From NCBI RefSeq assembly GCF_900129935.1, contig NZ_FQXJ01000009.1, positions 164,586 through 228,585 on the forward strand: a stretch of 64,000 nt of DNA. Direction: 5' to 3'. This document shows positions 48,275 to 58,329 of this stretch, one piece after another (position 1 is the first letter of the stretch; the number at the start of each line of letters is the position of its first letter). The translations under genes and the position numbers were made by a program. The notes below the pieces were generated by a model, which was not told where the DNA came from, did no database searches, and worked only from the letters and a program-made list of their open reading frames with translations. This DNA is from Desulfosporosinus lacus DSM 15449 (lineage in GTDB: Bacteria; Bacillota; Desulfitobacteriia; Desulfitobacteriales; Desulfitobacteriaceae).

Positions 48275-49192
48275 TCACTTGCTGAACAGTTCAGTGCTCA
48301 AGTAACGTTCCCCTGTATCTGGGGCTAGAACAACGAGGTTTTTCCCCTCGCCCAAAGTTACAGCTGCTTGAAGTGCTGCACTGACAGCTGCTCCAGAAGA
48401 AATGCCTACCAAGATTCCCTCTTCTCGTGCCATGCGGCGCGCTGTCTCTAAGGCGTCCTCATTGCTTACCTGTATAACTTGATCCAAGATCGTCTGATTT
48501 AAAACTTCCGGTATAAACCCAGCGCCAATTCCTTGGATTTTATGCGGTCCTGGTTTCCCGCCGGAAATGACTGGAGACGAGGCTGGTTCCGCTCCGATAA
48601 TCTGTATTTCCGGAAGACGAGCTTTTAATACCTCGCCGATCCCAGTTATTGTCCCCCCCGTCCCGATTCCAGCGACAAACGCATCGATATCCTTCAACTG
48701 GTCAAGAAGTTCTAAGGCTGTACTCCGTCGATGAGCTTCAGGGTTAGCAGGATTTTCAAATTGTTGAGGCATGAAGTAATCGGGGTTCTCCTTGAGTAAC
48801 CGCTTCGCCTCATTAATTGCCCCATTCATCCCTTCTGCTCCTGGAGTTAAGACAAATTCTGCACCATAGGCAGACATCAACATCCGTCGTTCAACACTTA
48901 AGGAATCTGGCATAACGACAATTAATCGATAACCTCGGGCAGCTGCAATCATAGCTAGTCCAATCCCCGTATTCCCACTTGTTGGCTCAATTATAGTTCC
49001 CCCGGGATGGAGCAGTCCTCGTTCCTCAGCATCTTTAATCATTCCCCAGGCAATACGATCTTTGACACTTCCACCTGGATTAAAAGACTCAACTTTAACA
49101 TAGATATTAGCCATTCCAGGCTTAACCAAACGTTGCAGACGAATTAAAGGGGTCTTCCCTATCAAATCTGTAATGTTATCAACAACCCTCAT
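48275..49192 (-). CDS. cysK: Cysteine synthase A (O-acetylserine sulfhydrylase)
   Basis: A 305-residue PLP enzyme that forms cysteine from O-acetylserine and sulfide. The PLP lysine is K44 in [12 protein letters not shown]. The substrate loop is [12 protein letters not shown], and the phosphate loop [10 protein letters not shown] follows. It ends with [15 protein letters not shown]. No T-box or other riboswitch was seen in its 450-nt upstream gap. Confidence 0.95.
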   Translation of the reverse strand: MRVVDNITDLIGKTPLIRLQRLVKPGMANIYVKVESFNPGGSVKDRIAWGMIKDAEERGLLHPGGTIIEPTSGNTGIGLAMIAAARGYRLIVVMPDSLSVERRMLMSAYGAEFVLTPGAEGMNGAINEAKRLLKENPDYFMPQQFENPANPEAHRRSTALELLDQLKDIDAFVAGIGTGGTITGIGEVLKARLPEIQIIGAEPASSPVISGGKPGPHKIQGIGAGFIPEVLNQTILDQVIQVSNEDALETARRMAREEGILVGISSGAAVSAALQAAVTLGEGKNLVVLAPDTGERYLSTELFSK

Positions 49193-49391
49193 ATCAAATA
49201 CCCCATTTCATATCAATTTAGTATGAATTAATAATAGCAATGTATATTCCACTTGTCAAGTGAACTACTCTCCGGGCAAATTAAGTATTCCAACCCAAGT
49301 GCCTTACTATTCAAAGAAGTTTCATTGCAATAAAGTGCCATGGGCTATATGCTTTGAGGTTTTTTCGTTGTAAATGCATGGTTCTCTTTGA

Positions 49392-49535
49392 TTATTTCTT
49401 GTTAGTAAGGCGCTTTTGAATTAATTCAAAAATTCTCATTGCGCTCCAAGAACCAACTGCAACAATCGAAGCTTCATAAAATGTAGTTTCTACCCAATAC
49501 ACTGATAATAGTACAAGAATTATAAAGAAAATCAA
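49392..49535 (-). CDS. Possible small membrane protein (47 aa), maybe frameshifted
   Basis: This frame gives MIFFIILVLLSVYWVETTFYE then ASIVAVGSWSAMRIFELIQ, with a hydrophobic N-terminus. A good ribosome site (TAGGAGGG) lies 40 nt upstream but opens a different frame from a TTG, which then stops after about 30 codons. A single indel would join the two frames. It may thus be a broken gene; confidence is low. The rest of the 49193-49643 gap shows nothing clear. Confidence 0.35.
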   Translation of the reverse strand: MIFFIILVLLSVYWVETTFYEASIVAVGSWSAMRIFELIQKRLTNKK

Positions 49536-49643
49536 AAAGCGCCGAACTTCTTAAAATAGATATTTTCAACCCTCCTATAAATCAAACTAACACTCTATTT
49601 CCACCGAAAGTAATCTAGGACTTTCGGTATAATTCTATAATTG

Positions 49644-50057
49644 CTACTCAACCTTTAATCGTTCCTCTACTACTGCTACTAAAGCTTCGATCTGATGGGG
49701 CAGAGGGATGCGCGGAACCCCTACGAGCTGTATATTTCCACGTTGAATTGGCAACAGCAATTTTTCCGCTTTACTGGCCGAAATTGCTGTTGCCATTGAC
49801 GCTGTGATCTCACCTAAAAGACCGTAGACCATCATAATTGCGACCGAGCCCACAATAATGTCTACACGCTCTACATTGTAGCAAATGGCAGACTCGCCGG
49901 AAGCTCCCTCTGTGGCCCCTGCGCGCAACATGGCGCCAGTCGCCAGCGCATTGGTCCCGAGGGCGAGGATATTTAACTCCGGGATCTTTTTGCGCAACTG
50001 TTCTACAATGTGTTTGCCAATACCGCCACCCTGTCCATCAATGACTGCTATCCGCAT
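49644..50057 (-). CDS. DUF3842 family protein
   Basis: A 137-residue protein that starts with a Rossmann-like glycine loop, MRIAVIDGQGGGIGKHIVEQL. Later blocks are NALATGAMLRAGATEGASGES, DIIVGSVAIMMVYGLLGEI and a C-terminal helix. It fits DUF3842, whose function is unknown. It is 19 nt after hypE and on the same strand, behind GAGGCGG, so it is part of the hyp operon. A nucleotide-binding helper role is a guess. Confidence 0.75.
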   Translation of the reverse strand: MRIAVIDGQGGGIGKHIVEQLRKKIPELNILALGTNALATGAMLRAGATEGASGESAICYNVERVDIIVGSVAIMMVYGLLGEITASMATAISASKAEKLLLPIQRGNIQLVGVPRIPLPHQIEALVAVVEERLKVE

Positions 50058-50076
50058 AATACCGCCTCATACTTTC

Positions 50077-51069
50077 TCAACATATCCGGGGAAGGTGTTC
50101 GCCTTCGAGCATGCCAACTATACGTTTCCCCCCGAGGAAAGTTTCCAAAAGCACAAGCCCCGACTTTCCTTCTTGTACCTGTCCAATACGTGTTGCATTT
50201 TGCCCCAATGGATGAGCCTGCATCTTCATGAGCACTTCATCCGCAACTTCCGGCCCCACAATGACCAAGGCCTTTCCTTCATTCGCTAAATAAAGGGGAT
50301 CCAATCCTAACATCTCGCAGGCACTTCCTACGCTTGCAGACAGTGGTAAGAGCTCTTCCTTTAAAAGCATACTCACTCCCGCTTGTTGCGCTAATTCGTT
50401 TAAAGTTGTCGCCACGCCGCCACGGGTAGGATCTCTCATGCATTTGACTCCCGGCAGATAAAAAGTATCGATCAGTTTATTTAAAGGAGCACAGTCACTA
50501 AGCACAGGGGTTTGAAATTCAAGCCCTTCTCGCTCCGATAAAATTGCTATTCCATGATCCCCAATCGTCCCTGTTATAAGAATCTCGTCACCGGGCCGAA
50601 TCTGCCCCGGACTAACTAAACGATTTGTAATATACCCTATTCCAGTGGTGTTTATAAAAACTTTATCAGCACTTCCGCGTTCCACAACTTTCGTATCCCC
50701 GCTGACAATGACTATACCGGCTTCAGCCGCAGTCTCGGCAATACTTTTAATAATCCTCTCTAAATCCTTCATAAGTAAACCCTCTTCTAAAATAAGTGCC
50801 AGGGTTATAAATTTAGGAATTGCACCACTCACCGCTAAATCATTGACCGTACCACATATCGCAAGCTTGCCAATATCTCCCCCGCGGAAAAACAAAGGGG
50901 AAACTACAAACGAGTCAGTTGTTACAGCGATCTGCTCCCTGCCGGGCACCTGAGCAGCATCGTTCATCTGATTTAAGTAAGGATTTCCTAAGTGTTTCTG
51001 AAAAAGGTTGAGTATTAATTCATGGCTTAGCCGACCACCGCTTCCATGAGCCAACATGATGCGTTCCAT
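50077..51069 (-). CDS. hypE: Hydrogenase maturation protein HypE
   Basis: A 330-residue PurM-like protein that dehydrates the thiocarboxamide on its C-terminal cysteine to thiocyanate, giving the cyanide ligands of the [NiFe] site. It begins ERIMLAHGSGGRLSHELI, and has VTTDSFVVSPLFFRGGDIG and MRDPTRGGVATTLNE. The C-terminus ends HLPRIC, with the essential last Cys. Its ATG directly follows the hypD stop. Confidence 0.96.
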   Translation of the reverse strand: MERIMLAHGSGGRLSHELILNLFQKHLGNPYLNQMNDAAQVPGREQIAVTTDSFVVSPLFFRGGDIGKLAICGTVNDLAVSGAIPKFITLALILEEGLLMKDLERIIKSIAETAAEAGIVIVSGDTKVVERGSADKVFINTTGIGYITNRLVSPGQIRPGDEILITGTIGDHGIAILSEREGLEFQTPVLSDCAPLNKLIDTFYLPGVKCMRDPTRGGVATTLNELAQQAGVSMLLKEELLPLSASVGSACEMLGLDPLYLANEGKALVIVGPEVADEVLMKMQAHPLGQNATRIGQVQEGKSGLVLLETFLGGKRIVGMLEGEHLPRIC

Positions 51070-52161
51070 TTAATCCACACTCCTTTGAGCGTATCGGTGA
51101 TAAGCCGCACAAGACCCTTCAGTAGAGACCATACAAGGTCCAACAGGCTTCATCGGTGTACAATGTTTCCCAAACAAAGGGCATTCAGTCGGATAAATTA
51201 TCCCTCTTAAGACATCGCCGCAACGGCACCCGGGTGTTTCACGGGAGTCAAAAACAGGCAAGGAAAATTTCTCCACTGCATCCCAAAGTCTATATTCTCC
51301 CCGTATACCCAAGCCGCTTTGTCGGATTAGTCCTATCCCTCGCCAAGACGCATCAACAGGCTCAAAGACCCGTTCAATGAACATTTTGGCCTGAGGATTC
51401 CCCTCCGGCTTAGCTACACGATGATATTGAATTTCAATGTCAGAGCGTCCCTCTGCACGTTGTCGAAGGAGCATCACTATCCCCTCAAGAATATCCAAGG
51501 CTTCAAATCCTGTAACAACGCCGGGTTTACCATAATCTTGAGCCATAAACTTTATCGGCTCTATCCCTATAATTGAGCAAACATGTCCGGGATCAAGAAA
51601 AGCATCGACAACCAGTTCTTTGTCCTCCGCCAGCAGCTTTAATACTGGAGGGACCACTTTGTGCATAGAGAGCACACTGTAATTTTTTATCCCTTCCCGT
51701 TTAGCTATCTCTAAGCTCACGGCTACAGTAGGAACAGTCGTTTCAAAGCCGATCCCCAGAAAAACAACCTCTTTGTCTGGATTTTGGCGAGCTAACTCCA
51801 ACGCATCTTGAGTTGAATAAACCACTCGAATATCTGCGCCTTCAGCTCTTAACTCCTGTAAATTCTTTTCCGTACCCGGCACACGAATCATATCCCCAAA
51901 GGTAGCGGTAAGGACATTTTTTTGAGCGGCTAAATAAAGATACCGGTCTATATCTCCACTGGCAGTAACACAGACCGGACAACCAGGTCCAGAAACTAAC
52001 CGCACAGTAGATGGTAATAATTCTCGAAGCGCATTTTTGGCGATAGCTACAGTATGCGTTCCACAAACCTCCATGATGGTAAATGGACTTTGAGCTAAGG
52101 ACTTAATTTCGGTGAGAAGGATGCTCGCCCTAGCCATTAACTCCTTACTGGTCTTTTTCAT
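51070..52161 (-). CDS. hypD: Hydrogenase maturation protein HypD
   Basis: A 363-residue Fe-S protein that with HypC assembles the Fe(CN)2CO unit. Motifs are MEVCGTHT, SGPGCPVCVT, GFETT, and C-terminal cysteines in TPGCRCGDVLRGIIYPTECPLFGKHC. The start is uncertain: ATG 52161 overlaps hypC by 17 nt and gives a normal-length N-terminus; ATG 52137 has AAGGAG but only three bases of spacing. The 390-residue frame is too long. Confidence 0.94.
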   Translation of the reverse strand: MKKTSKELMARASILLTEIKSLAQSPFTIMEVCGTHTVAIAKNALRELLPSTVRLVSGPGCPVCVTASGDIDRYLYLAAQKNVLTATFGDMIRVPGTEKNLQELRAEGADIRVVYSTQDALELARQNPDKEVVFLGIGFETTVPTVAVSLEIAKREGIKNYSVLSMHKVVPPVLKLLAEDKELVVDAFLDPGHVCSIIGIEPIKFMAQDYGKPGVVTGFEALDILEGIVMLLRQRAEGRSDIEIQYHRVAKPEGNPQAKMFIERVFEPVDASWRGIGLIRQSGLGIRGEYRLWDAVEKFSLPVFDSRETPGCRCGDVLRGIIYPTECPLFGKHCTPMKPVGPCMVSTEGSCAAYHRYAQRSVD

Positions 52162-52375
52162 AGGCCTCAGCCACCTCCAGCAGCAGTTCTTCCGTTTCTT
52201 TGGCACTTTCGTCATCAATAATACTGATGGCAAACCCGGCATGAACTAACACGTATTCGCCAATTCTAACCTCCGGGACCAAGTCGATACTGACTATACG
52301 TTCATTTCCCATCATATCTACCTTGGCAATAGTGCCGTCGATCGTAACGATTTTAGCAGGAATGGCTAAGCACAT
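52145..52375 (-). CDS. hypC: Hydrogenase maturation chaperone HypC
   Basis: A 76-residue chaperone. It begins MCLAIPAKIV with the essential Cys2, then VSIDLVPEVRIGEYVLVHAGFAI, the family signature. It carries the Fe(CN)2CO unit between HypD and the large subunit. The ATG overlaps the hypF stop (TAATG). Confidence 0.97.
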   Translation of the reverse strand: MCLAIPAKIVTIDGTIAKVDMMGNERIVSIDLVPEVRIGEYVLVHAGFAISIIDDESAKETEELLLEVAEAYEKDQ

Positions 52376-54672
52376 TATAACACCTCATTCGCAATTAATA
52401 GTTGTCCAAAGGCTAGGCCTCCATCCCCTGGAGGGAGGCTTCGGGAACGCAAGACCTTTATTCCCTGTGCTTGACAATTTCCAAGGACTGCTTCAGTTAA
52501 GAGTTTATTCTGAAATACCCCTCCACTTAAAACCAAAGGACCGCAACCTGCCCCCAATTGCAGGGCTATATCCACAATCGCTTGAGCAATCGTTTGGTGA
52601 AACCGATAGGCAATTTCTTCCCGACTCACGCCAAGAAGAACATCTCGAACCAATTCTTCGAAAAGCTGTCTAACTCCAAGGATAAGCACCCCGTTCTCAG
52701 CTCTTACTTCATATGAATAGAGTAATAGTTTATTTATCCTCCGATATTCTGAGTCTTCAAGACTTTCTTGCCGTAAGAACTCAGCCCCAAGGCTTTCCAG
52801 CTCAATTGCAGCTTGTCCTTCATAGGTTACCTTGGTACATACACCTAGTAAGGCACTGACCGCGTCAAACAATCTCCCTGCGCTCGATGTTTTAAAAACC
52901 TGAATTCCGGTTTCGAGTTGACGATCTAAGATCTGACGTTCACGGATTGAAAGGGCTGACCAAAAGGACGAAGTCTTTTCCCATTCTGCACTGTCAAAAA
53001 GAGTTTTAAGATACGAATAAGCAATTCGTAAAGGTTGTTTTGCACCCGCATCTCCCCCTGGAAGCCCTAAGTACTCCAAATGCCCCCTGCGTTCATACCC
53101 TGAGGAGTTTCCATACAGAAATTCAAACCCCCAGCTACAATGATCTTCTCCGTAACCAGTTCCATCACAGATAACTCCCAGGGTTGGTTCGGTTCTGTCC
53201 CATTCCCCCAACACACTAACTAAATGGGCATGATGATGTTGCACGGCATATTTTGGCCAAGGCTGTTCCAAGGCAAATCTCGTTAGTTGATAGTTTGGAT
53301 GTTTATCGTAGGCAATCGCATTTGGTGCAATATTGACGACTCGTTGAAAGGATTCCAGTTCCTGATGAAAGCGCTGAAGATTTTCATACCCTTCCATATC
53401 TCCAATATATTGACTTACAAAAGCCCGTTGCCCCCTTGCGAGACAAAATGTATTTTTAAGTTCTCCCCCTACACCGAGAAGGGGGGTCTTAATCTGAATC
53501 TGGGGCATTAAAATTGGTAAAGGGACATAACCGCGGGCCCTGCGAAAAAAAACGATTTCATGTCCAATAACCTTAACGACTGAATCATCACAGGGATGAT
53601 AAATATCTCGATTATGCATCAGAAAATAATCCGCAATTCCCTGTAGAGCTTCAATGGCCTCTTCGTTTGTGTAGATTAATGGACGCCCACTGAGGTTGGC
53701 GCTCGTCATGACTAAAAAATCACAGGGTCCCTCAAACAAGCGATGATGTACTGGGGTATATGGCATTATAATTCCCAATGTCTGTATTCCCGGTGCGATG
53801 TTCTCTGGTAAAGGCGCCGCAAGTCCTAACTTTCGTTCCAAGACCACAATAGGGGCCGCTGGACACTGTAATAATTCCTCTTCCTTAGCACTAATATTAA
53901 CCTCGTTACAAGCCTTTGCCACAGATCTCGCCATAACCGCAAAAGGCTTTGATCCCCTTCCCTTTCGTTCTCGCAAGCGACGAACGGCTTCGGTGTTTCG
54001 AGCATCACAAACAAGATGGAAGCCCCCAAGCCCTTTTACCGCAATAATCCCGCCTTGGGCCAGCTGATCTATGCCTATCCCTGGGAGCGGGTGACCAAAA
54101 GCATCACTAAGTTGAAGCTTAGGCCCACAATTTTCACAGGCAACCGGTTGTGCATGAAATCGTCGATCCCTTGGATTGCTATAATCTGCTGCGCAAGATT
54201 TGCACATCGGAAATTCTGACATAGTGGTTTGCACCCTGTCATAAGGAACGTCACGAATTATTGAATAGCGCGGACCACAATTCGTGCAATTTGTAAACGG
54301 ATATGCGCAGTACCTGCTCATAGGGTCAGCCATGTCCTTAAGACAATCTCTGCATGTTGCAACATCCGGCGATATTAAAACATCCGCATCTTGCTCAGCT
54401 TCACTCTCAACAATTTCGAACGTCTTATAACTCTTAGGCTCAGTCTCGACAAATCGTGCTGTCACGATTTGAGCCAAAGGAGGAGCTTCATTAAGCAACC
54501 GATCATAGAACAAGTCTAATTTATTTCCCTCTGCATGGATTGTTACACCATGGCTTGAGTTATTTACCCATCCGTTAATACCTAGTTCTTCTGCAAGCTT
54601 AAAAACAAACGGTCGAAAACCTACCCCTTGAACAATACCATTAAAATAGATTGCTTTTGCTTGTATTTTCAT
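52375..54672 (-). CDS. hypF: Carbamoyltransferase HypF
   Basis: A 765-residue protein that uses carbamoyl phosphate and ATP to put a carbamoyl group on HypE. N-terminal acylphosphatase (GIVQGVGFRPF with R20; WVNNSSHGV), two zinc fingers (CRDC...CTNC; CKSC...CENC), YrdC-like domain (IIAVKGLGGFHLVCDA) and a Kae1-like C-terminal domain (HHHAHLVSVLGE, LSGGVFQN). ATG 54672 fits the family length; the ribosome site is weak. Confidence 0.95.
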   Translation of the reverse strand: MKIQAKAIYFNGIVQGVGFRPFVFKLAEELGINGWVNNSSHGVTIHAEGNKLDLFYDRLLNEAPPLAQIVTARFVETEPKSYKTFEIVESEAEQDADVLISPDVATCRDCLKDMADPMSRYCAYPFTNCTNCGPRYSIIRDVPYDRVQTTMSEFPMCKSCAADYSNPRDRRFHAQPVACENCGPKLQLSDAFGHPLPGIGIDQLAQGGIIAVKGLGGFHLVCDARNTEAVRRLRERKGRGSKPFAVMARSVAKACNEVNISAKEEELLQCPAAPIVVLERKLGLAAPLPENIAPGIQTLGIIMPYTPVHHRLFEGPCDFLVMTSANLSGRPLIYTNEEAIEALQGIADYFLMHNRDIYHPCDDSVVKVIGHEIVFFRRARGYVPLPILMPQIQIKTPLLGVGGELKNTFCLARGQRAFVSQYIGDMEGYENLQRFHQELESFQRVVNIAPNAIAYDKHPNYQLTRFALEQPWPKYAVQHHHAHLVSVLGEWDRTEPTLGVICDGTGYGEDHCSWGFEFLYGNSSGYERRGHLEYLGLPGGDAGAKQPLRIAYSYLKTLFDSAEWEKTSSFWSALSIRERQILDRQLETGIQVFKTSSAGRLFDAVSALLGVCTKVTYEGQAAIELESLGAEFLRQESLEDSEYRRINKLLLYSYEVRAENGVLILGVRQLFEELVRDVLLGVSREEIAYRFHQTIAQAIVDIALQLGAGCGPLVLSGGVFQNKLLTEAVLGNCQAQGIKVLRSRSLPPGDGGLAFGQLLIANEVL

Positions 54673-54922
54673 TGTTAAATGACCAGCTTTCAGCCTTACT
54701 GTAATAATTCTTAATATTAACACTCTTATTGTACACGCCAAACTCTATTTTCTTCAAGTAAATTAATTCTAAACCTTTCGTAATAGTCAGAAAGTATCAT
54801 TATCTATGCGCTGTCCAAGACTCAATCGCCCATGATTAAGTCACAACGGTGCATAGAGTCTTTTGATTGCCTAGTTTTCTTAAATAAAAATTCTTGTCAT
54901 TAATATTTATGATTACTAAATT

Positions 54923-54942
54923 ATAAATTAATATTGTTAATC
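54923..54942 (+). promoter_or_regulatory. 20-bp motif in the hydrogenase upstream region
   Basis: ATAAATTAATATTGTTAATC occurs here and, with one mismatch, at 60446-60465 before the SASP gene. It includes TTGTTAA, a half-site like those of Rex or other redox repressors, but no full palindrome. The remaining gap (54673-55074) shows only weak promoter-like hexamers. Confidence 0.4.
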
Positions 54943-55074
54943 TTCTAAATATTCATAAGTTAAAGAGGAAACTGACAATTTTTCCCGAATATAAGTTACA
55001 TATATCGTTTTGTCACACCAAGACCTAAGGTAGCTGAAGGAGCAATTTCAAATTCAGGAGGTGTTCTGTAAAGT

Positions 55075-56157
55075 ATGGGTAATTTTGATTTACTCAAAGT
55101 CAAAGGGGTTTCTCGGCGTGATTTCATGAAATTGATTGCAGCAACAACTGCAGCGCTTGGACTTCCCGAACTTATCGTACCTCAAGCGGCTAATGCATTA
55201 GAACAAGCACTAAAGAAACCACCTGTTATCTGGTTGGAAGGAATGGATTGCACTGGATGCACGGAATCAGCCATTTCCACCCTAAATCCTTCACCCGCTG
55301 AACTCATTTTAGACATGCTCTCAATTCGTTATCATGAAACCATTATGGCTGCATCCGGTCATACATCAGAAGAAGCATACCAAGAGGCTCTCAAGGAAAA
55401 ATTTGTTCTCGTTGTAGAGGGATCCTGTCCCGGTAAAGAAGAGCAAGACCGTTTCTGTATGATTGGAGGCAGACCATTCCGCAAAATTCTCCTTGAATCA
55501 GCTCAGAAGGCTCAGGTAATTCTCGCCATCGGAAGCTGTGCATCAGAGGGGGCTGGGATTCCAGGAGCTTGTGCATCTGGTGCTGTCGGTGTGGCAGAAC
55601 TCCTGAGAAACGAGGGAATTAACAAACCCGTAATTAATCTTCCCTGTTGTCCGGTCAAACCCAATACATTAATTGGCACAATTCTATACTACTTGACCTA
55701 CCAAAAGGCTCCAGAGCTGGATGCTCAAAATCGCCCGGTGGCCTTCTACGGTTCATTATTGCATGATAACTGCCCTCGTCGTGGGCACTTCGAAAGTGGA
55801 AACTTCCTTACGGATTGGAACGATCCTCTTCAAAAAGAGTATTGCCTAATACTAAAGGGGTGCAAAGGTCCAAAGACCTATACCGACTGTGCACAAGTAT
55901 GGTGGAATGACAACGCCAACTTCTGTATTAATGCAGGGTCTCCCTGTTCCGGATGTTCAGAGAAAGACTTCTATGATGGATTCAGTCCCTTATATGCAAA
56001 GCAAGAGATCTTCAAGCTTCCAGGTGTTGGTCAAGTGAATGCAGATACCGTAGGGGCTGTTATTGGAGGAGCTGCTGCAGTGGGTCTGGGAGCCCATTTA
56101 ATAGCTACTGCCGCTAGCGGCAGACTGAGCAAAAAGGACCATAAGGAGGACGTGTAG
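55075..56157 (+). CDS. [NiFe] hydrogenase small subunit (group 1, Tat-exported)
   Basis: A 360-residue Fe-S subunit. A twin-arginine signal (SRRDFMKLIAATTAALGLPE, R14-R15) sends the folded heterodimer across the membrane. The proximal cluster uses CTGCTES (C59, C62), GSCASEG and NLPCCPVK; the others use HDNCPRRGHF, CLILKGCKGP, and NFCINAGSPCSGC. A C-terminal hydrophobic helix (about 320-340) anchors it. It oxidises H2 with the large subunit. Ribosome site GGAGGTG. Adjacent to the large subunit. Confidence 0.96.
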   Translation: MGNFDLLKVKGVSRRDFMKLIAATTAALGLPELIVPQAANALEQALKKPPVIWLEGMDCTGCTESAISTLNPSPAELILDMLSIRYHETIMAASGHTSEEAYQEALKEKFVLVVEGSCPGKEEQDRFCMIGGRPFRKILLESAQKAQVILAIGSCASEGAGIPGACASGAVGVAELLRNEGINKPVINLPCCPVKPNTLIGTILYYLTYQKAPELDAQNRPVAFYGSLLHDNCPRRGHFESGNFLTDWNDPLQKEYCLILKGCKGPKTYTDCAQVWWNDNANFCINAGSPCSGCSEKDFYDGFSPLYAKQEIFKLPGVGQVNADTVGAVIGGAAAVGLGAHLIATAASGRLSKKDHKEDV

Positions 56158-57720
56158 ATGGCGAAAGTAGTAATCGATCCTTTAACACGCATTGAAGGGC
56201 ACTTAAGGGTTGAAGTAGAAGTCGAGAATGGAAAAGTTGTTGACGCACATGTCATAGGAACCATGTACCGTGGGATAGAAGCTATGCTCCGTGGTCGTGA
56301 CCCTCGAGATGCTACGTATGTTACAGAACGAGTGTGTGGAGTTTGTGCCGGTTCACATGGTTGGGCGTCCTCTCTAGCTCTGGACAAAGCCTATGGCGCA
56401 AATGTTCCTGCCGGTGGTCGTCTTATTCGAAATCTAATCCTTGGGGCCATGTATCTGCATGACCACCCTCTGCATTTTTATCATCTAAGTGCCCTAGACT
56501 ATATAGACGTTATGGCTGTCGCCCAATATCAAGGAAAAGACCCAGGACTTCTGGCTGTAAAAGATAAAATCGTCAAGTTGGTGACTGCCGGGGATACTGC
56601 TCCACTGACTCCTCGTTATAAACCAGATGCCTTCAGCGTCAACGATCCTGAATTAGTGACCATGGCTGTTGCCCATTACCTCAAAGCATTAGAGATGCAA
56701 GCGAAGGCCAAGAAAATGTCCGCACTGTTTGCCGGGAAACAGCCCCATCAATCTTCGATTGTCGTTGGTGGCGTAACTATGCTTCCCAGCATTGGAGTCG
56801 TTGAGCAATTCCGTTCCATGCTTTATGAACAGCTTGATTTCATCGAGAAAACTTATTTGCAAGATGTATTAACCTTCGGTACTGGCCCGCTTCTGCCCTT
56901 AGCCCAAGCCGGTGTGGGCGGGGGGAGTCCTCATTATCTTTCATACGGTGGATTTGCCCGTGATGATGCCGGCAAAGATATGTTCTTCAAGGCAGGTATC
57001 ATCATGGATGGTAATTTAAGCAATATCAAACCAGTCGATGAAGCGAAAATTACTGAAGATGTTCAATATTCCTGGTATAAAGCCAGCGCAAATGGTAAAA
57101 CACCCTATACTGAGGATACTGTTCCTGATCTGGATAAGAAAGATGCCTATACCTTCGTTAAAGCTCCCCGCTACGATGGTAAACCGATCGAAGTTGGACC
57201 TCTCGCCCGAATGCTGGTTATGCAACCAAAAGGTCTGATGGACATCATCTCCAAGTATAATATTAAGCCGGGTGCTGTAGCGCGTCATGCTGCTCGCGCT
57301 TATGAAACAGTTATGATGGCGAAAGATATGTTCAATTGGTTAGATGCCTTGGAAAAAGAAATGGGATCTAAGGATTTCCGCATTCATGATACTGATCATT
57401 GGGAAGCTCCTGCCACTGGTCAAGGTGCAGGCATGACTGAAGTCCCCCGAGGCTCTCTTGGCCACTTTATTAAAGTTGCCGATCATAAAATCGAAAACTA
57501 TCAAATGGTGGTTCCGACTACTTGGAATTTCTCTCCAAGAGATGACAAAGGCGTCCGTGGTCCGGTTGAAGAAGCCCTAATAGGGGTTCCGGTGCCTGAT
57601 CTCGAAAATCCTGTCAACATTGTACGGGTCGTTCGTTCCTATGATCCATGTCTGGCCTGTGCGATTCACCTCATTCATCCTGAAACTAACCAGATAAAAA
57701 AATTCCAGATCGGCTGGTAA
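56158..57720 (+). CDS. [NiFe] hydrogenase large subunit
   Basis: A 520-residue catalytic subunit. N-terminal nickel ligands are C60 and C63 in RVCGVCAGSH; the C-terminal pair is in DPCLACAIH (C498, C501). Maturation by the protease encoded at 58330 should cut after H504, removing a 16-residue tail (starting LIHPETNQ). Conserved RIEGHLRVE is at the N-terminus. It is classed as group 1 because of its cytochrome b partner and Tat small subunit. It begins right after the small-subunit stop. Confidence 0.97.
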   Translation: MAKVVIDPLTRIEGHLRVEVEVENGKVVDAHVIGTMYRGIEAMLRGRDPRDATYVTERVCGVCAGSHGWASSLALDKAYGANVPAGGRLIRNLILGAMYLHDHPLHFYHLSALDYIDVMAVAQYQGKDPGLLAVKDKIVKLVTAGDTAPLTPRYKPDAFSVNDPELVTMAVAHYLKALEMQAKAKKMSALFAGKQPHQSSIVVGGVTMLPSIGVVEQFRSMLYEQLDFIEKTYLQDVLTFGTGPLLPLAQAGVGGGSPHYLSYGGFARDDAGKDMFFKAGIIMDGNLSNIKPVDEAKITEDVQYSWYKASANGKTPYTEDTVPDLDKKDAYTFVKAPRYDGKPIEVGPLARMLVMQPKGLMDIISKYNIKPGAVARHAARAYETVMMAKDMFNWLDALEKEMGSKDFRIHDTDHWEAPATGQGAGMTEVPRGSLGHFIKVADHKIENYQMVVPTTWNFSPRDDKGVRGPVEEALIGVPVPDLENPVNIVRVVRSYDPCLACAIHLIHPETNQIKKFQIGW

Positions 57721-57736
57721 TAAAGGAGGGAAGGAC

Positions 57737-58327
57737 ATGTCTAGCCAATTAGACTTAGACCACCCATTGTTTCAGCGCATTAGCCACTGGATCAATTTGA
57801 TTAACTTTTTGATTTTAGGCATCACAGGTTGGTTCATTCATTCCCCTTATCAAGGAATGCCTATGAGCCTAGTTCGGAATTTGCATTTTATTTTTATGTA
57901 TCTGTTAATCATTAATGGCATCGTCCGTTTCTATTACTCCTTTTTTGGGAAGCATAAAGATTATGACACCTTCTTTTTCAACTCTCAGGATCTAAAAACA
58001 ACTTGGCCTCAAATTAAATATTATTTGTTTTTAGGTAAACATCCCAAAACCGGGAAATACAACCCCCTTCAAAAAATGGCCTATATTGCCCTGCCTATTA
58101 TGGCTGTAGTTCAGGCTGTGACAGGTTTCATACTCTATAAGCCAGTTCAATTGGCAGGTTTAGCTGATTCCTTTGGAGGGTTAGCAGCAGTTCGCGGATT
58201 CCATTATCTCTTAATGTGGTTATTTATCGCTGTAATCGCAGTTCATCTCTATCTTGTCTTTACAGCTGCTTATGAACAGTTTCTCTTCATGTTTTTTGGC
58301 AAGATAAGAAAGGAGAAAAGTGTATAA
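57737..58327 (+). CDS. Ni/Fe-hydrogenase b-type cytochrome subunit
   Basis: A 196-residue membrane protein with four helices. Candidate heme ligands are H9/H17 (HPLFQRISHW), H50 (RNLHFIFMYLL) and the histidines in FHYLLMWLFIAVIAVHLYLV. It passes electrons from H2 to the quinone pool, making this an uptake hydrogenase. Ribosome site AAAGGAGGG. Third gene of the structural operon. Confidence 0.94.
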   Translation: MSSQLDLDHPLFQRISHWINLINFLILGITGWFIHSPYQGMPMSLVRNLHFIFMYLLIINGIVRFYYSFFGKHKDYDTFFFNSQDLKTTWPQIKYYLFLGKHPKTGKYNPLQKMAYIALPIMAVVQAVTGFILYKPVQLAGLADSFGGLAAVRGFHYLLMWLFIAVIAVHLYLVFTAAYEQFLFMFFGKIRKEKSV

Positions 58328-58329
58328 TC

